Source: Candidatus Thiodiazotropha sp. 'RUGA'
GTDB taxonomy: Bacteria > Pseudomonadota > Gammaproteobacteria > Chromatiales > Chromatiaceae
DNA: 64,000 nt
Direction: 5' to 3'
NCBI GenBank assembly: GCA_016842065.1
Contig: JAEPDS010000023.1
Location: 1 to 64,000, forward strand
The notes below the pieces were generated by a model. That model made no database searches, was not told the DNA's origin, and saw only the letters and a program-made list of their open reading frames with translations. This document shows positions 38,345 to 47,479 of the stretch, one piece after another. The stretch's first letter is position 1; the number at the start of each line of letters is the position of its first letter. Made by a program: the position numbers and the translations under genes.

Positions 38345-38997
38345 AGATCACTCATCACGCCGACGATGCAACCATATTGGCCTATGCGGCCGGTACCGTG
38401 AGCGAAGGCTTTTCACTACTACTGAAAGCCCATATGGAGCTCTGTTCACATTGCCGTGAGCGTATGTCATTGGCGAGTGATCTGGGCGGTGAACTCTTGT
38501 GCGAGTTGGAGCCTGTGCCGATGTCCCGGGAAGGACTGAGCAATGTCTTGTCAGTCATCGAAGCCGATACCCTGGATTCCGTAACTCCATTCAAGTCTCC
38601 ATCAGTGTCGAGCGACATGACATCGGTACTCTCGGAATATGTGCCACATCGATTAGATGAATTACCCTGGCAACGCCTGATGCCAGGCATCCGTCAATAT
38701 CAACTGGCAGGTATCGAAAGCGGTAATGGCAGCGTGCGTTTGTTGTCCATTTCACCCGGTATAAGAATTCCCCACCATACCCATTTGGGCGGTGAGCTCA
38801 CATTGGTGATTGAGGGTGCCTATGAGGATGAGATTGGACACTTCAAGGCAGGCGATCTGGCAGATCTTGATGCTTCATGTAACCATCAGCCGGTTGCTGT
38901 CGGAAATAAACCCTGTATCTGCCTCATCGCTACCGATGATAAATTGCGTTTTACGGGTCTTTTGAGTCGAATGGTTCAACCACTGATAGGCATCTAG
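38341..38997 (+). CDS. chrR: ChrR-family zinc-binding anti-sigma factor
   Basis: A 218-residue protein. The N-terminal anti-sigma domain has the zinc ligands His6, His31, Cys35 and Cys38 in the same positions as Rhodobacter ChrR (HADDATILAYAAGT, HMELCSHC). The C-terminal half (about 110-200) is a cupin with RIPHHTHLGGELTLVIEGAY. Family knowledge: it holds the ECF sigma factor inactive until singlet oxygen or peroxide is sensed. Overlap with the sigma gene supports a paired function. Confidence 0.93.
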   Translation: MKITHHADDATILAYAAGTVSEGFSLLLKAHMELCSHCRERMSLASDLGGELLCELEPVPMSREGLSNVLSVIEADTLDSVTPFKSPSVSSDMTSVLSEYVPHRLDELPWQRLMPGIRQYQLAGIESGNGSVRLLSISPGIRIPHHTHLGGELTLVIEGAYEDEIGHFKAGDLADLDASCNHQPVAVGNKPCICLIATDDKLRFTGLLSRMVQPLIGI

Positions 38998-39217
38998 TAC
39001 CTTAAAATCAGTCGATATTGCTTTCATTCAAGGACAGAAAATCAAAGAAGATGTCAAGAGTCCTTTGGTCGCTTCATTACTGCAGTAATGGCAAAATCCG
39101 ATCTGTCTGTATCATTGATAACGAGAATTCTACATAATAGGCGGTGTGGCGCCTGAAGCGGCAGGTTGTTCACGATTTTTACGGACTAATAAATATTATG
39201 TATGGAGAATATCTGGT

Positions 39218-39823
39218 ATGAAAAGACTGACAAACTACTTTTCAATTGCACTCTTGTTGCTGATAACGACGAGCCTCGTAGGGTGCTCGGGTAGCGTCAA
39301 GAATATGCGCGTGGTCTCTCAGGACAGCATAGTGACCTCACCTAAACCGGGTAAGTCGCTGGTGATTTTTATGCGGCCTTCGGGTATGGGATTTGCTATT
39401 CAATCCAGTGTCTTCAAAGTCGTTAACGAGACCCCGGAGCTGGTTGGAATTGCAGCCGCGAAAAAGCAGTTCGCCTGTGAAGTGGATCCGGGTGAACATC
39501 TGTTTATGGTCGTTGGTGAGAGTGCCGACTTTATGTCGGCTGAATTGCAAGCCGATAAGACCTACTACGCTTATGTGGCTCCCCGTATGGGGCTCTGGAA
39601 AGCCAGGTTCTCGGTCACTCCGGTTACTCCTGAGGAGCGGCAAACCGACACCTTCAAGGAGTGCCAGTCAGGTTGTGAATGGGTTGAGCTCTCTGAGGAG
39701 TCGGCCAACTGGGCCGCCAGCAATGCGGAAGATGTCCAGACCAAATACCTCGAGTATCATGCCAAGTGGATGACCAAGCACCTTTCAGATCGTCCAAAGC
39801 TTACGCCGAGGGATGGTATCTAG
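39218..39823 (+). CDS. lipoprotein of unknown function (DUF2846-like)
   Basis: A 201-residue protein with a lipoprotein signal (LLLLITTSLVGCSGS, lipobox LVGC) and a beta-rich body: KSLVIFMRPSGMGFAIQSSVF, VDPGEHLFMVVGE, ELQADKTYYAYVAPRMG. The pattern of a short protein with GEHLFMV and KTYYaYV segments resembles DUF2846-type lipoproteins, a weak assignment. The ATG at 39218 begins the signal peptide; the frame from 39146 has no ribosome site. A perfect 16-base palindrome (CATTACTG CAGTAATG) lies at 39075-39090 upstream and could be an operator. Confidence 0.75.
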   Translation: MKRLTNYFSIALLLLITTSLVGCSGSVKNMRVVSQDSIVTSPKPGKSLVIFMRPSGMGFAIQSSVFKVVNETPELVGIAAAKKQFACEVDPGEHLFMVVGESADFMSAELQADKTYYAYVAPRMGLWKARFSVTPVTPEERQTDTFKECQSGCEWVELSEESANWAASNAEDVQTKYLEYHAKWMTKHLSDRPKLTPRDGI

Positions 39824-40234
39824 AAGCTGCATGATAGAGCCGATTTGGGCCCGGATCATGAGCTATTGGTTCGGGCCCCACGATACTCAGTTGTAGACCA
39901 TGATGATAAATTCAATCCGAACGCTAGATATGTGCGAACCTAAACAGTATTTGGTCGGAACAGGATTAAGCATCCTTTGCCAATTGCGTTATTGCTCCCA
40001 AAAACTCGAGCGGTTGTGGTCCATTCTGGTTGGTACGCTACACTAGGATTGCGACGATTAAGCGGCTAAAATACTATTTTTCATAGATAATCCAGACTGT
40101 TTGGTGGAGTGCTGGGCTGACAGTGGCAATCGCTTGCCACTAAAGATAAAAACTGATGTGCCGATACCATTTAAATAATAGAATCATATTGTTGCAGGGA
40201 AGGTGATCACAAATAGGCACTTGGGATAAATACA
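39824..40234. other. intergenic region without recognised features
   Basis: About 410 bases. A GC-rich hairpin (GGGCCCG / CGGGCCC) lies near 39848-39879 just after the lipoprotein gene without a T run, so termination is doubtful. Nothing else recognised. Confidence 0.4.
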
Positions 40235-41491
40235 GTGGACAGAGCTACGGTATCTTCTAAGGAAATCGAACAGCGGGTAAACCACCAACGTGTACGCTAT
40301 CTCTACCAGGGAGGCATACGCGCTATCAGTTTTAACATTATCAATGCAGTTCTTCTGTTTGGTGTTTACTGGTTTCAACTTCCACCATCCAATCTGGTCA
40401 TCTGGCTTATGATGCTAACGCTTGTTTCGCTAGCACGTATGGTGCACACGAGCTTATCTCTTGAGCGTGACTGGGATATCTCAAAAGATTCAAGACATCT
40501 TCAGGCTTTCCGTATCGGTGTTTTCTTAACAGGTGTGACTTGGGGTGCCGGATTTACAGTTCTGAGCCCAGGTTTGAATGAAACCTACACCTTACTCTTT
40601 CTCTTTACGCTAGCAGGCATGAGCACTGGTGCATTTTCCTCAATGGCAAGTGATCGATTGACCTATATGCTCTATATCCTACCCATGCTCGTGCCAGCTA
40701 CGATAAGTACGGCTTCACAAGGAAATCTCCTTAGCCTTGTTATGACCATTATGCTTCTACTTTTTACGGTTATGCTGGCTGTTACTCATAAAATGGCGTC
40801 TCGAACCCTTGCGGAAGGTTTCGAGTTCCGTTTCGAGCACGAAGGTTTGTTGAAAAAGCTTTTAAGGACGAATGAAGCATTGCAATCTACAAATCGTGAG
40901 CTTGAGCGCACCAAAGAGGAGTTGAAAAAACTCTCGCTATCTGATGAGCTCACCCGGGTGCCAAACCGACGTTATCTCATGCAAGTCATGGAACAAGAGA
41001 TACAACGCGCCAGACGCGACAAAGTATCGCTGTCAGTAATAATGATCGATGTAGATCATTTTAAGAAGTATAACGACACATATGGCCACACAAAAGGTGA
41101 CGAATGCTTACAAAGAATCGCCGAAATCCTCCAGCAGTCTCTATTAAGATCAAGTGATTTTCTTGCCCGATATGGGGGTGAAGAGTTTGTGGCTCTATTA
41201 CCCAATACTACTCAGGAACAAGCACAGTCAGTGGCTGAGCGGATGCGCGTATCGATTATTAACGTTGGGCTGGCTCATAGCGGATGCTCTGCAGGTAAAG
41301 TCACAATCAGTGCAGGCATTGCGAGCTATTCTCCCGATGGTGACACACAAAGCGAAACCAAGCTTTTAGAATCAGCTGATCGTTCCCTGTACAAAGCCAA
41401 AGCGGAGGGTAGAAACCGTGTTGCAACTTACGATCACCACTCTGTTGTAGTGCCACTCATGTCAGGAGATTCGTCGAATGGCCATGATTAA
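40235..41491 (+). CDS. membrane-bound diguanylate cyclase
   Basis: A 418-residue protein starting at GTG with GGGATA upstream. About six TM helices occupy residues 25-190, a coiled coil follows (LLRTNEALQSTNRELERTK), then a GGDEF domain with RYGGEEF and an RSSD inhibitory site. Active cyclase is likely. The membrane sensor does not match MASE1 and I cannot name it. It ends about 270 bases before the GlcF-like gene. Confidence 0.92.
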   Translation: MDRATVSSKEIEQRVNHQRVRYLYQGGIRAISFNIINAVLLFGVYWFQLPPSNLVIWLMMLTLVSLARMVHTSLSLERDWDISKDSRHLQAFRIGVFLTGVTWGAGFTVLSPGLNETYTLLFLFTLAGMSTGAFSSMASDRLTYMLYILPMLVPATISTASQGNLLSLVMTIMLLLFTVMLAVTHKMASRTLAEGFEFRFEHEGLLKKLLRTNEALQSTNRELERTKEELKKLSLSDELTRVPNRRYLMQVMEQEIQRARRDKVSLSVIMIDVDHFKKYNDTYGHTKGDECLQRIAEILQQSLLRSSDFLARYGGEEFVALLPNTTQEQAQSVAERMRVSIINVGLAHSGCSAGKVTISAGIASYSPDGDTQSETKLLESADRSLYKAKAEGRNRVATYDHHSVVVPLMSGDSSNGHD

Positions 41492-41514
41492 AGGGATCAA
41501 AATCCTATTTCTAC
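41486..41514. repeat. dispersed repeat B, short copy 3
   Basis: GATTAAAGGGATCAAA is identical to the start of copy 1 at 9741, followed by a mutated AATCCTATTTCTAC. It overlaps the last codons of the GGDEF gene, so it has inserted there or the gene end has been formed by it. Confidence 0.4.
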
Positions 41515-41763
41515 TTACTGTTGGCATTAGACGGACGTCTCCACATGCCTGAATCTGCTTCATACTGAAGCGGTCCTCACCTTCATTGGGAAACAAACCA
41601 CTACCCAACAGTGAGTATTTGTCTGTTTTACGACAAATCCTGTCATCAGGATTGAGATAACTCATCAGAAATATCTGCCATAATAATAATAAAAACAATG
41701 AAATAGCCTGGTGGTGTGGTTCTTGCTTGATGCTTCTTTTGAAGTAACTTGAGGTGCAGGCAT

Positions 41764-43071
41764 TTGAATGATTTTGGTTTTGACTCTTTTTCGCCCGATT
41801 ATGGTTTCGGCGGGATATCCCTCGATAACAACCAATCCCTCGGCCCCTATATCCCTGACGCTCAAGAGTGTTTGAGTTGTGGTGTTTGTGTTGGCAGTTG
41901 CCCGACTTATCGAATCAGACCGGAAGAGAACTATGGCCCTCGTGGTCGAATCCGCTTGTTGGAAAAAGTGGTACGCAGAGGCGAGCCACTTGATGCGAAT
42001 GAGCAGACCGCTTTGGCTGCCTGTACGCTATGTCAGAGCTGCGAAACTTTATGTCCGTCGAAAATGGCTTTCTCTGAACTCTACCGGCAGGCGCTCGAAG
42101 GCGACCATTTCAAGCCAAGCAGGAGCTTGCTGGTTTCATGGATGCTTGCTTTGGCCATGGGAGGGGATAAGACCCGGCAACGATTGAATTGTTCAATCCG
42201 CATCTATCAACGCAGCGGATTATCACGACTGCTTGCTCTGTTGGCCAAACTGCCATTACTGAAAGGCATTCAACCGCTGTTGGCACTGCTCCCCTCGCCA
42301 CACGAACCACAGCCGGTTGCCGATTTCACACAAGCTCAGGCTGAGCAGTCATTGGGGGACGTGAGTTTGTTTTCCGGTTGTATAGCCAATCTATTTGATA
42401 CAGAGACTCACAATGCGAGCATCAAATTACTCTCCCGTATTGGCTGTGATGTGACTGTGGTGGAAAACCAGACTTGTTGTGGTGCTGCCTATGCCCATAA
42501 TGGAGAGATGGGTCAGGCAAAGAGCTGTTTGAAACAGAATCTGAGTGCCTTTGCCAATTCCACTGCTGTTATCTATAACTCCAGCGGTTGTGGCGCCTAC
42601 CTCAATGATTATTCCGAGCTTATGGCGGCGGAAGAAAAAAAGCCGGATGAATTACCACCATTCCTCGATGTTCTGGACTATTTGGAACAGAGCGATCGTT
42701 TCCATGAACTGCAATTCAAACCACTGCCGACGCAGGTTGTGGTACATGAGCCATGCAGTCAACGCAACGCCCTTAAAAACCAAACGCTGGTTTATCGGTT
42801 ATTGGAAAAGATCCCCGGACTCAGGATAGAGCCTCTTGCGGACAATCAGATCTGTTGCGGTGCCGGGGGAACAAAGATGGTAACCCAGCCTGAACTGGCC
42901 AATCCCATGAGAGATGAGAAGATCGCCGCTTTGTCTTTGAGTGGGGCGGATATACTGATTACAACCAATCTCACTTGTGCACTGCACCTTACCAGCGGGG
43001 CTCGCGATACCGGTTTTCCAGGCCGGGTGATGCATCCGCTTCAACTGCTGGTAGAGCAGCTCATCGACTGA
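41764..43071 (+). CDS. glcF: GlcF-like iron-sulfur subunit of glycolate/lactate oxidase
   Basis: A protein of about 435 residues with two ferredoxin motifs (CLSCGVCVGSCPTYR and CTLCQSCETLCPSK) and two cysteine-rich CCG domains (NQTCCGAAYAHNGE and NQICCGAGGTKMV). This order is that of GlcF and related heterodisulfide-reductase-like subunits of glycolate oxidase. The start is unclear: TTG at 41764 with GAGGT upstream is preferred to the TTG at 41749. It is odd that no glcD or glcE flavin subunit adjoins; partners may be elsewhere, or it serves another dehydrogenase. Confidence 0.8.
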   Translation: MNDFGFDSFSPDYGFGGISLDNNQSLGPYIPDAQECLSCGVCVGSCPTYRIRPEENYGPRGRIRLLEKVVRRGEPLDANEQTALAACTLCQSCETLCPSKMAFSELYRQALEGDHFKPSRSLLVSWMLALAMGGDKTRQRLNCSIRIYQRSGLSRLLALLAKLPLLKGIQPLLALLPSPHEPQPVADFTQAQAEQSLGDVSLFSGCIANLFDTETHNASIKLLSRIGCDVTVVENQTCCGAAYAHNGEMGQAKSCLKQNLSAFANSTAVIYNSSGCGAYLNDYSELMAAEEKKPDELPPFLDVLDYLEQSDRFHELQFKPLPTQVVVHEPCSQRNALKNQTLVYRLLEKIPGLRIEPLADNQICCGAGGTKMVTQPELANPMRDEKIAALSLSGADILITTNLTCALHLTSGARDTGFPGRVMHPLQLLVEQLID

Positions 43072-43371
43072 TCATCTAGAGGGTTCTATGACTGGTGTGT
43101 TATTGGGGTCATACATTCACTATAATGATGGATAGTGGCGATAAACATAAACGAGACATCCATTCCTAATTCCTGAATGTCGAAGCGTTTGAAGCTAGCA
43201 TGACTGAACAGCGCTATCGGAATCGGGTGGGATGGTTATGGACCGAATGGTGTTACTTTGGTTACCGGGAAAGACGCCGCAGGATAAGAAGCATAAAAAC
43301 AACCCGGAAAACCAACGATACCAGTTATCACTCAAGGTAACGCTTTTTTCGGATTCCCGCCAGGGATTGTG

Positions 43372-43403
43372 AAGCAGATGGGTGGAATTCCACCCATCTG
43401 CTT
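43372..43403. repeat. perfect 32-base palindrome
   Basis: AAGCAGATGGGTGG AATT CCACCCATCTGCTT, 14-base arms around a four-base centre, in the 500-base gap between the GlcF-like gene and the TAXI binding-protein gene. No T run follows. It could be a hairpin terminator for glcF, or an operator. The rest of 43072-43567 shows no gene. Confidence 0.75.
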
Positions 43404-43567
43404 GAAAACCTGTATTTGTCCACTGTTTTTTTCTCTTTTAAATCAGTGAGTTAAAAATTTTGACTTTTATATCATGAACTGGCGTGACATTTGCGGCTAT
43501 CCTTTCTTCATTGCTCGAGTTTATCGAGTCAATTTCCCAATCACTAGAAAATAAAATAGGTGGATCA

Positions 43568-44536
43568 ATGAAAAGAAGAGTCTTTTTAACCAGTAGTGTA
43601 GCCTTACTGACAGCAGCTCTCTCAATACCGATGTCAGCACAGGCGGCTAAAGAGCGCGTCGTCTTCAGTGGCGGCCCGGCAGGTGGTACCTTCCAGGTTG
43701 TGGCCAATGCCATCCAGGTTTACAAGCCTATCAAGAGTTCGAAGGATTTTCGCGTCCGTGCACAGTCATCAGCCGGTTCGGTGGAAAACCTGCGTAAGGT
43801 GAACTCCGGCAAGGCGCAGATGGGAACGGTCTATTCCGGTCATGTCTATCTGGGCCGTAACGGCCAGATGAAGAACGATACCAAGAAGTACGAAAATGTC
43901 ATGGCGGTAGCCTGGCTGTATGGTGCGCCCGCACAGCTGGTGGTTCGCAAGGGCTCCGGTATCAAGAGTACCAAGGACCTGGCTGGAAAGAAGGTCGGTG
44001 TCGGTAATGCGGGTTCTGGTGCTTTCGCCAACTGTGAGCTGTTCTTCAGCCACATGGGCGTTTGGGACAAGATCGAACGTAATGCGATGGGTTACAACGA
44101 TGCCGCGTCGGCATTCGGTAACAACCAGCTGGATGCGTTCTGGCTGTTTACCGCATTCCCAAGTGGTGCTGTGATCATGGCAGCGCAGACCAACGACATT
44201 GAGTTGATCGATCTGGGTAAGGATGCCAAGGAGAGTGGTTTCTTTGACCAGTACCCTTACTTCTCTCAACTGTCGGTGCCTTCCGGTACTTATCGTGGCG
44301 TTGATTACGACTCCCCATCATTCCAGGACTCTGCACTGTGGGTGGCGAATAAAGACGTTTCAGACGATACGGTTTACAAGATGCTTTCGGCTATCTATAC
44401 CGATGAAGGTCTGGCACACATGAAACAGCAGAAAAAAACCTTTAAAAACATGAGCCTGGATACAGGTACCCAGGGTGTGGTAACACCTTGGCATCCGGGT
44501 GCGATCAAGTTCTGGAAAGAAAAAGGCATGATGTAA
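43568..44536 (+). CDS. TAXI-family TRAP transporter solute-binding protein
   Basis: A 322-residue periplasmic protein with signal peptide (MKRRVFLTSSVALLTAALS, cleaved near AQAA) and TAXI signatures: VVFSGGPAGGTFQVVANAI, the DFRVRAQSSAGSVENLR stretch and DLAGKKVGVGNAGSG. The ATG at 43568 follows AGGTGGA; the frame from 43484 has no signal there. A good terminator (44557) separates it from the permease gene, which nonetheless follows at once. The substrate is unknown; TAXI proteins have been linked to glutamate and other organic acids. Confidence 0.93.
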   Translation: MKRRVFLTSSVALLTAALSIPMSAQAAKERVVFSGGPAGGTFQVVANAIQVYKPIKSSKDFRVRAQSSAGSVENLRKVNSGKAQMGTVYSGHVYLGRNGQMKNDTKKYENVMAVAWLYGAPAQLVVRKGSGIKSTKDLAGKKVGVGNAGSGAFANCELFFSHMGVWDKIERNAMGYNDAASAFGNNQLDAFWLFTAFPSGAVIMAAQTNDIELIDLGKDAKESGFFDQYPYFSQLSVPSGTYRGVDYDSPSFQDSALWVANKDVSDDTVYKMLSAIYTDEGLAHMKQQKKTFKNMSLDTGTQGVVTPWHPGAIKFWKEKGMM

Positions 44537-44556
44537 GCCATTCTCGGCCTAGCCAA

Positions 44557-44585
44557 AGAGCGGGATTTACTCCCGCTCTTTTTTA
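44557..44585 (+). terminator. terminator-like hairpin between TAXI genes
   Basis: AGAGCGGGA (44557-44565) pairs with TCCCGCTCT (44571-44579) followed by six Ts, 20 bases after the binding-protein stop. It probably attenuates transcription so that more binding protein than permease is made. Confidence 0.85.
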
Positions 44586-44636
44586 CAGGGGCAGGATTAA
44601 AAAAAACAAAATAATCACAAAGAGAGAGGGTGGGGC

Positions 44637-46370
44637 ATGCTGTTTAGTAAACTGAACAAGTTTGAGCAATGGGCATTCGATGCCATGGCCATAGGTCTGG
44701 TGCTGTTTTATTCCTATTCCGCAGTGCTGGAGCCAGCAGCCACGCAGTACCATCGCGGTGTTTATGTCATTATTACCTACATCCTGGTGTTTCTGCTTTA
44801 TCGCTCCGATTGGGGTGGTATCTTTGGACGCATTTGGGATTATTTGCTGATGGTGGTTGCGATCGTCACGCTCGGTTACTGGATACTGAATTTTGAGGCT
44901 ATCAACTATCGTGCCGGTGCCGAGACCGAACTGGATACGTGGATAGCGGTAGCCGGTGTGCTGGTTGGTATTGAGGTTGCACGTCGTGTGGTAGGCACGG
45001 TGTTCGTGGTCATAGGTACCATTATGTTGCTGTTCGGGGTCTTTGGCGATTCCGAATGGATACCGGAAGTGATTCAGCATGCGGGCGACACCTTTCCACT
45101 GCTCTGTGTCAGCATTTTCTATAAGAGTGATGGTGTCTTCGGCATCATGGCCAACGTGCTGGCAACCTATATCATCCTGTTTGTGATTTTTGGCGCATTC
45201 CTGGAGAAGAGTGGTGCGCAGAGATTTTTTATAGATTTCCCACTGGCAGCGGTAGGGCACAAGATTGGTGGCCCTGGCAAGGTGTCGGTAATTGCATCCG
45301 GTCTGTTCGGGTCGATTTCGGGTAGCGCCATTGCCAATACGGTTTCCACCGGTGCGTTTACCATTCCAATGATGAAGAAAGCAGGATTTCGTCCACATGT
45401 GGCTGGGGGTATAGAACCAGCTGCATCCCTGGGTGGAATGTTCATGCCGCCGATTATGGGCGCGGGTGGCTTCATCATGGCGGAACTGACCGGACTTCCC
45501 TATTCACAGATCATGCTGGTGGCGATATTTCCTGCGCTGATGTATTTCTTCAGCGTTTTCATGATGGTGCATTACGAGGCCAAGAAGCACAACATTGTGG
45601 GTGAACCCAGTAAGGAAAAAGCAACGGATATTCTGAAAAATGAGTGGTTCTATATTCTACCGCTGGTCATGATTACCATATTCATGCTGGCGGGCTACTC
45701 ACCGGGCTACTCGGCAATTCTCGGCATCATTACCTGTATTGTTGTCAGCTGGTTTCGCAAAAGTACCCGTATCGATCTAAAAGGATTCGTGCATGCCTCC
45801 CGATCCGGTGCGGAGTCCGGCCTGAAAATTGGTGCAACGGTTGGTGTGATAGGCATCATCATTGGTGTACTGACCTATAGCGGCCTGATATTGACATTTG
45901 CCGATATCGTTATCGATCTGGCGGACGGAAAGCTGTGGCTCACGATACTGTTCATTGCCCTGGCTTCGCTGATTCTCGGCATGGGGGTACCGGTCACCGC
46001 CGCTTATCTGATCACCGCGGTCGTCGCGGTGCCGGCATTAACCGAACTGGGCATCAACCCACTTGCCGCGCATATGATTGTCTACTGGCTGTCCCAGGAC
46101 TCGAATATCACGCCTCCAGTCTGCATTGCAGCCTTTGCAGGTGCGACAATCGCAAAGGCAAATATGTGGGCAACGGCATGGGTCGCCTTCAAGTTCGCCA
46201 AGTTCCTTTACCTGGCCCCCTTTATTTTTGGCTATGTTCCCGCGTTCTCCCTGGATGGAAGTGCAACAGATATCGCGGTGACCTTTGTACTGGTGTTTTT
46301 TGGTACCTGGGCGTATAGCTGGTTCCTAAGCGGAATCTGGCTCAAGCGTAAAACGCCGGCCACCATCTGA
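44637..46370 (+). CDS. TRAP transporter fused permease (DctQM type, TAXI family)
   Basis: A 577-residue integral membrane protein with about 15 hydrophobic helices. The first 4 or so represent the small (DctQ) part and the rest the large DctM part, with PGKVSVIASGLFGSISGSAIANT and PPIMGAGGFIMAELTGLPY typical of TAXI TRAP permeases. It imports the substrate captured by the upstream binding protein using a sodium or proton gradient. AAAGAGAGAGG provides the ribosome site. It is followed after 10 bases by the universal stress protein gene. Confidence 0.93.
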   Translation: MLFSKLNKFEQWAFDAMAIGLVLFYSYSAVLEPAATQYHRGVYVIITYILVFLLYRSDWGGIFGRIWDYLLMVVAIVTLGYWILNFEAINYRAGAETELDTWIAVAGVLVGIEVARRVVGTVFVVIGTIMLLFGVFGDSEWIPEVIQHAGDTFPLLCVSIFYKSDGVFGIMANVLATYIILFVIFGAFLEKSGAQRFFIDFPLAAVGHKIGGPGKVSVIASGLFGSISGSAIANTVSTGAFTIPMMKKAGFRPHVAGGIEPAASLGGMFMPPIMGAGGFIMAELTGLPYSQIMLVAIFPALMYFFSVFMMVHYEAKKHNIVGEPSKEKATDILKNEWFYILPLVMITIFMLAGYSPGYSAILGIITCIVVSWFRKSTRIDLKGFVHASRSGAESGLKIGATVGVIGIIIGVLTYSGLILTFADIVIDLADGKLWLTILFIALASLILGMGVPVTAAYLITAVVAVPALTELGINPLAAHMIVYWLSQDSNITPPVCIAAFAGATIAKANMWATAWVAFKFAKFLYLAPFIFGYVPAFSLDGSATDIAVTFVLVFFGTWAYSWFLSGIWLKRKTPATI

Positions 46371-46380
46371 GGATGAAATC

Positions 46381-46908
46381 ATGTCGAAATCAAACCGTTT
46401 AAAACAGATCGAATATAAGAAAATCCTCTACGTGACCGACTTGTCCGAGTCTGGAAGGCAGGGATTTCTGCATGCGGCAACCATTGCCCGCTACAACGAC
46501 TCCGGACTGACCGTTTTTCACGTGGTGGACGACCGTGACCTGCAAAGTCTAGCGAGTTACATGGGCGATGAGTTGTGGAAGGAACTGGTGAGCAGAAGTC
46601 TGGATGAGGCCAGAAAGATATTGATCAGCCGGAGAAGGGATGATGTTGCGATCAAGAATGTTGAGCAGTTTTGCAAGGAGTGCATCTCTGAACAACCTGA
46701 AGAGCCTGTGTTGAGCTATGAAGTGAAGGTCGAAGTAGGTGGGGCACTGGAAAAAATCCTTGATGAGGCTCATACTGGAGCATACGATTTATTGGTGGTT
46801 AGCAAACATGGGAACCGGGTATCGGTTAAGGATGCCGTGATTGGCGATACCACTCGGCGCATAATTCGCCGATGTCAGATACCAGTTCTCGTTGTGCCGC
46901 TTGCTTAG
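46381..46908 (+). CDS. universal stress protein (UspA family)
   Basis: A 175-residue cytoplasmic protein with the UspA fold: KKILYVTDLSESGRQGFLHA at the start, YDLLVVSKHGN and the C-terminal ATP-site-like GDTTRRIIRRCQIPVLVVP. The nucleotide-loop Gly-x2-Gly pattern is altered (HGNRVSVKDAVIGDT), so ATP binding is uncertain. Its start is 10 bases after the permease stop, so it is cotranscribed with the TRAP transporter, as often seen in TRAP operons, where it may regulate transport. Confidence 0.9.
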   Translation: MSKSNRLKQIEYKKILYVTDLSESGRQGFLHAATIARYNDSGLTVFHVVDDRDLQSLASYMGDELWKELVSRSLDEARKILISRRRDDVAIKNVEQFCKECISEQPEEPVLSYEVKVEVGGALEKILDEAHTGAYDLLVVSKHGNRVSVKDAVIGDTTRRIIRRCQIPVLVVPLA

Positions 46909-47149
46909 TCGTGAAGGTTGCAGGGTGAGACAGAGTAGGGTTATTTTGATTTGAAGGGTGTGGGAGATACCCAATGTCTGGCAGGGTACTTTGCGCAATA
47001 TAGAAAAGAGTAAGTGATCCTCCACTGTTTTCGGCTGCTTGGGAAAACAATCCAGTGCTCATTTCTAAGCGCAGGTCTTAGGGCAGCCTCCACAAATCTC
47101 TAGATCTTGGGGGCTGAGCTTGTTCTCAATCCCAACTTTTGAAGCGCTC

Positions 47150-47222
47150 GTATATGCAGCGTTACCCACAAGAAATGACAGAGTTGGTACATACGATCAG
47201 CTTCTCATTTGCCATTGGTCTC
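47150..47222 (+). pseudogene. short relic of an IS91-type transposase
   Basis: AAGAAATGACAGAGTTGG and CATACGATCAGC, then TTGCCAT match the relic at 30041-30090 (an ELTDLAHTISRWIAG-type stretch, here EMTELVHTISFSFAIG). Only about 70 bases are left. No supported gene lies in 46909-47479. Confidence 0.35.
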
Positions 47223-47479
47223 AAGTAAGGATGCAAAGTGTTCAAATTGATGATAACCCGAGTTGTGAAGAAGATGCTTGTTTTTAGCCTGCTGCCAGGG
47301 TTTCCAGATTCAGCGTGAGTTCCGGAGTGGCTGCATAGGTTTGCTAGTGATTAAAACTGAAACGGGTCTATTACTACTTCTAAAACTGTTAAAAATACGT
47401 CCTGCCGAATTTATAAGCCAGAAACTCAGGGAGTAGGTTAGAATAAGTTTGTGTTATGTGTATCTTAAGTGTAATTGGC

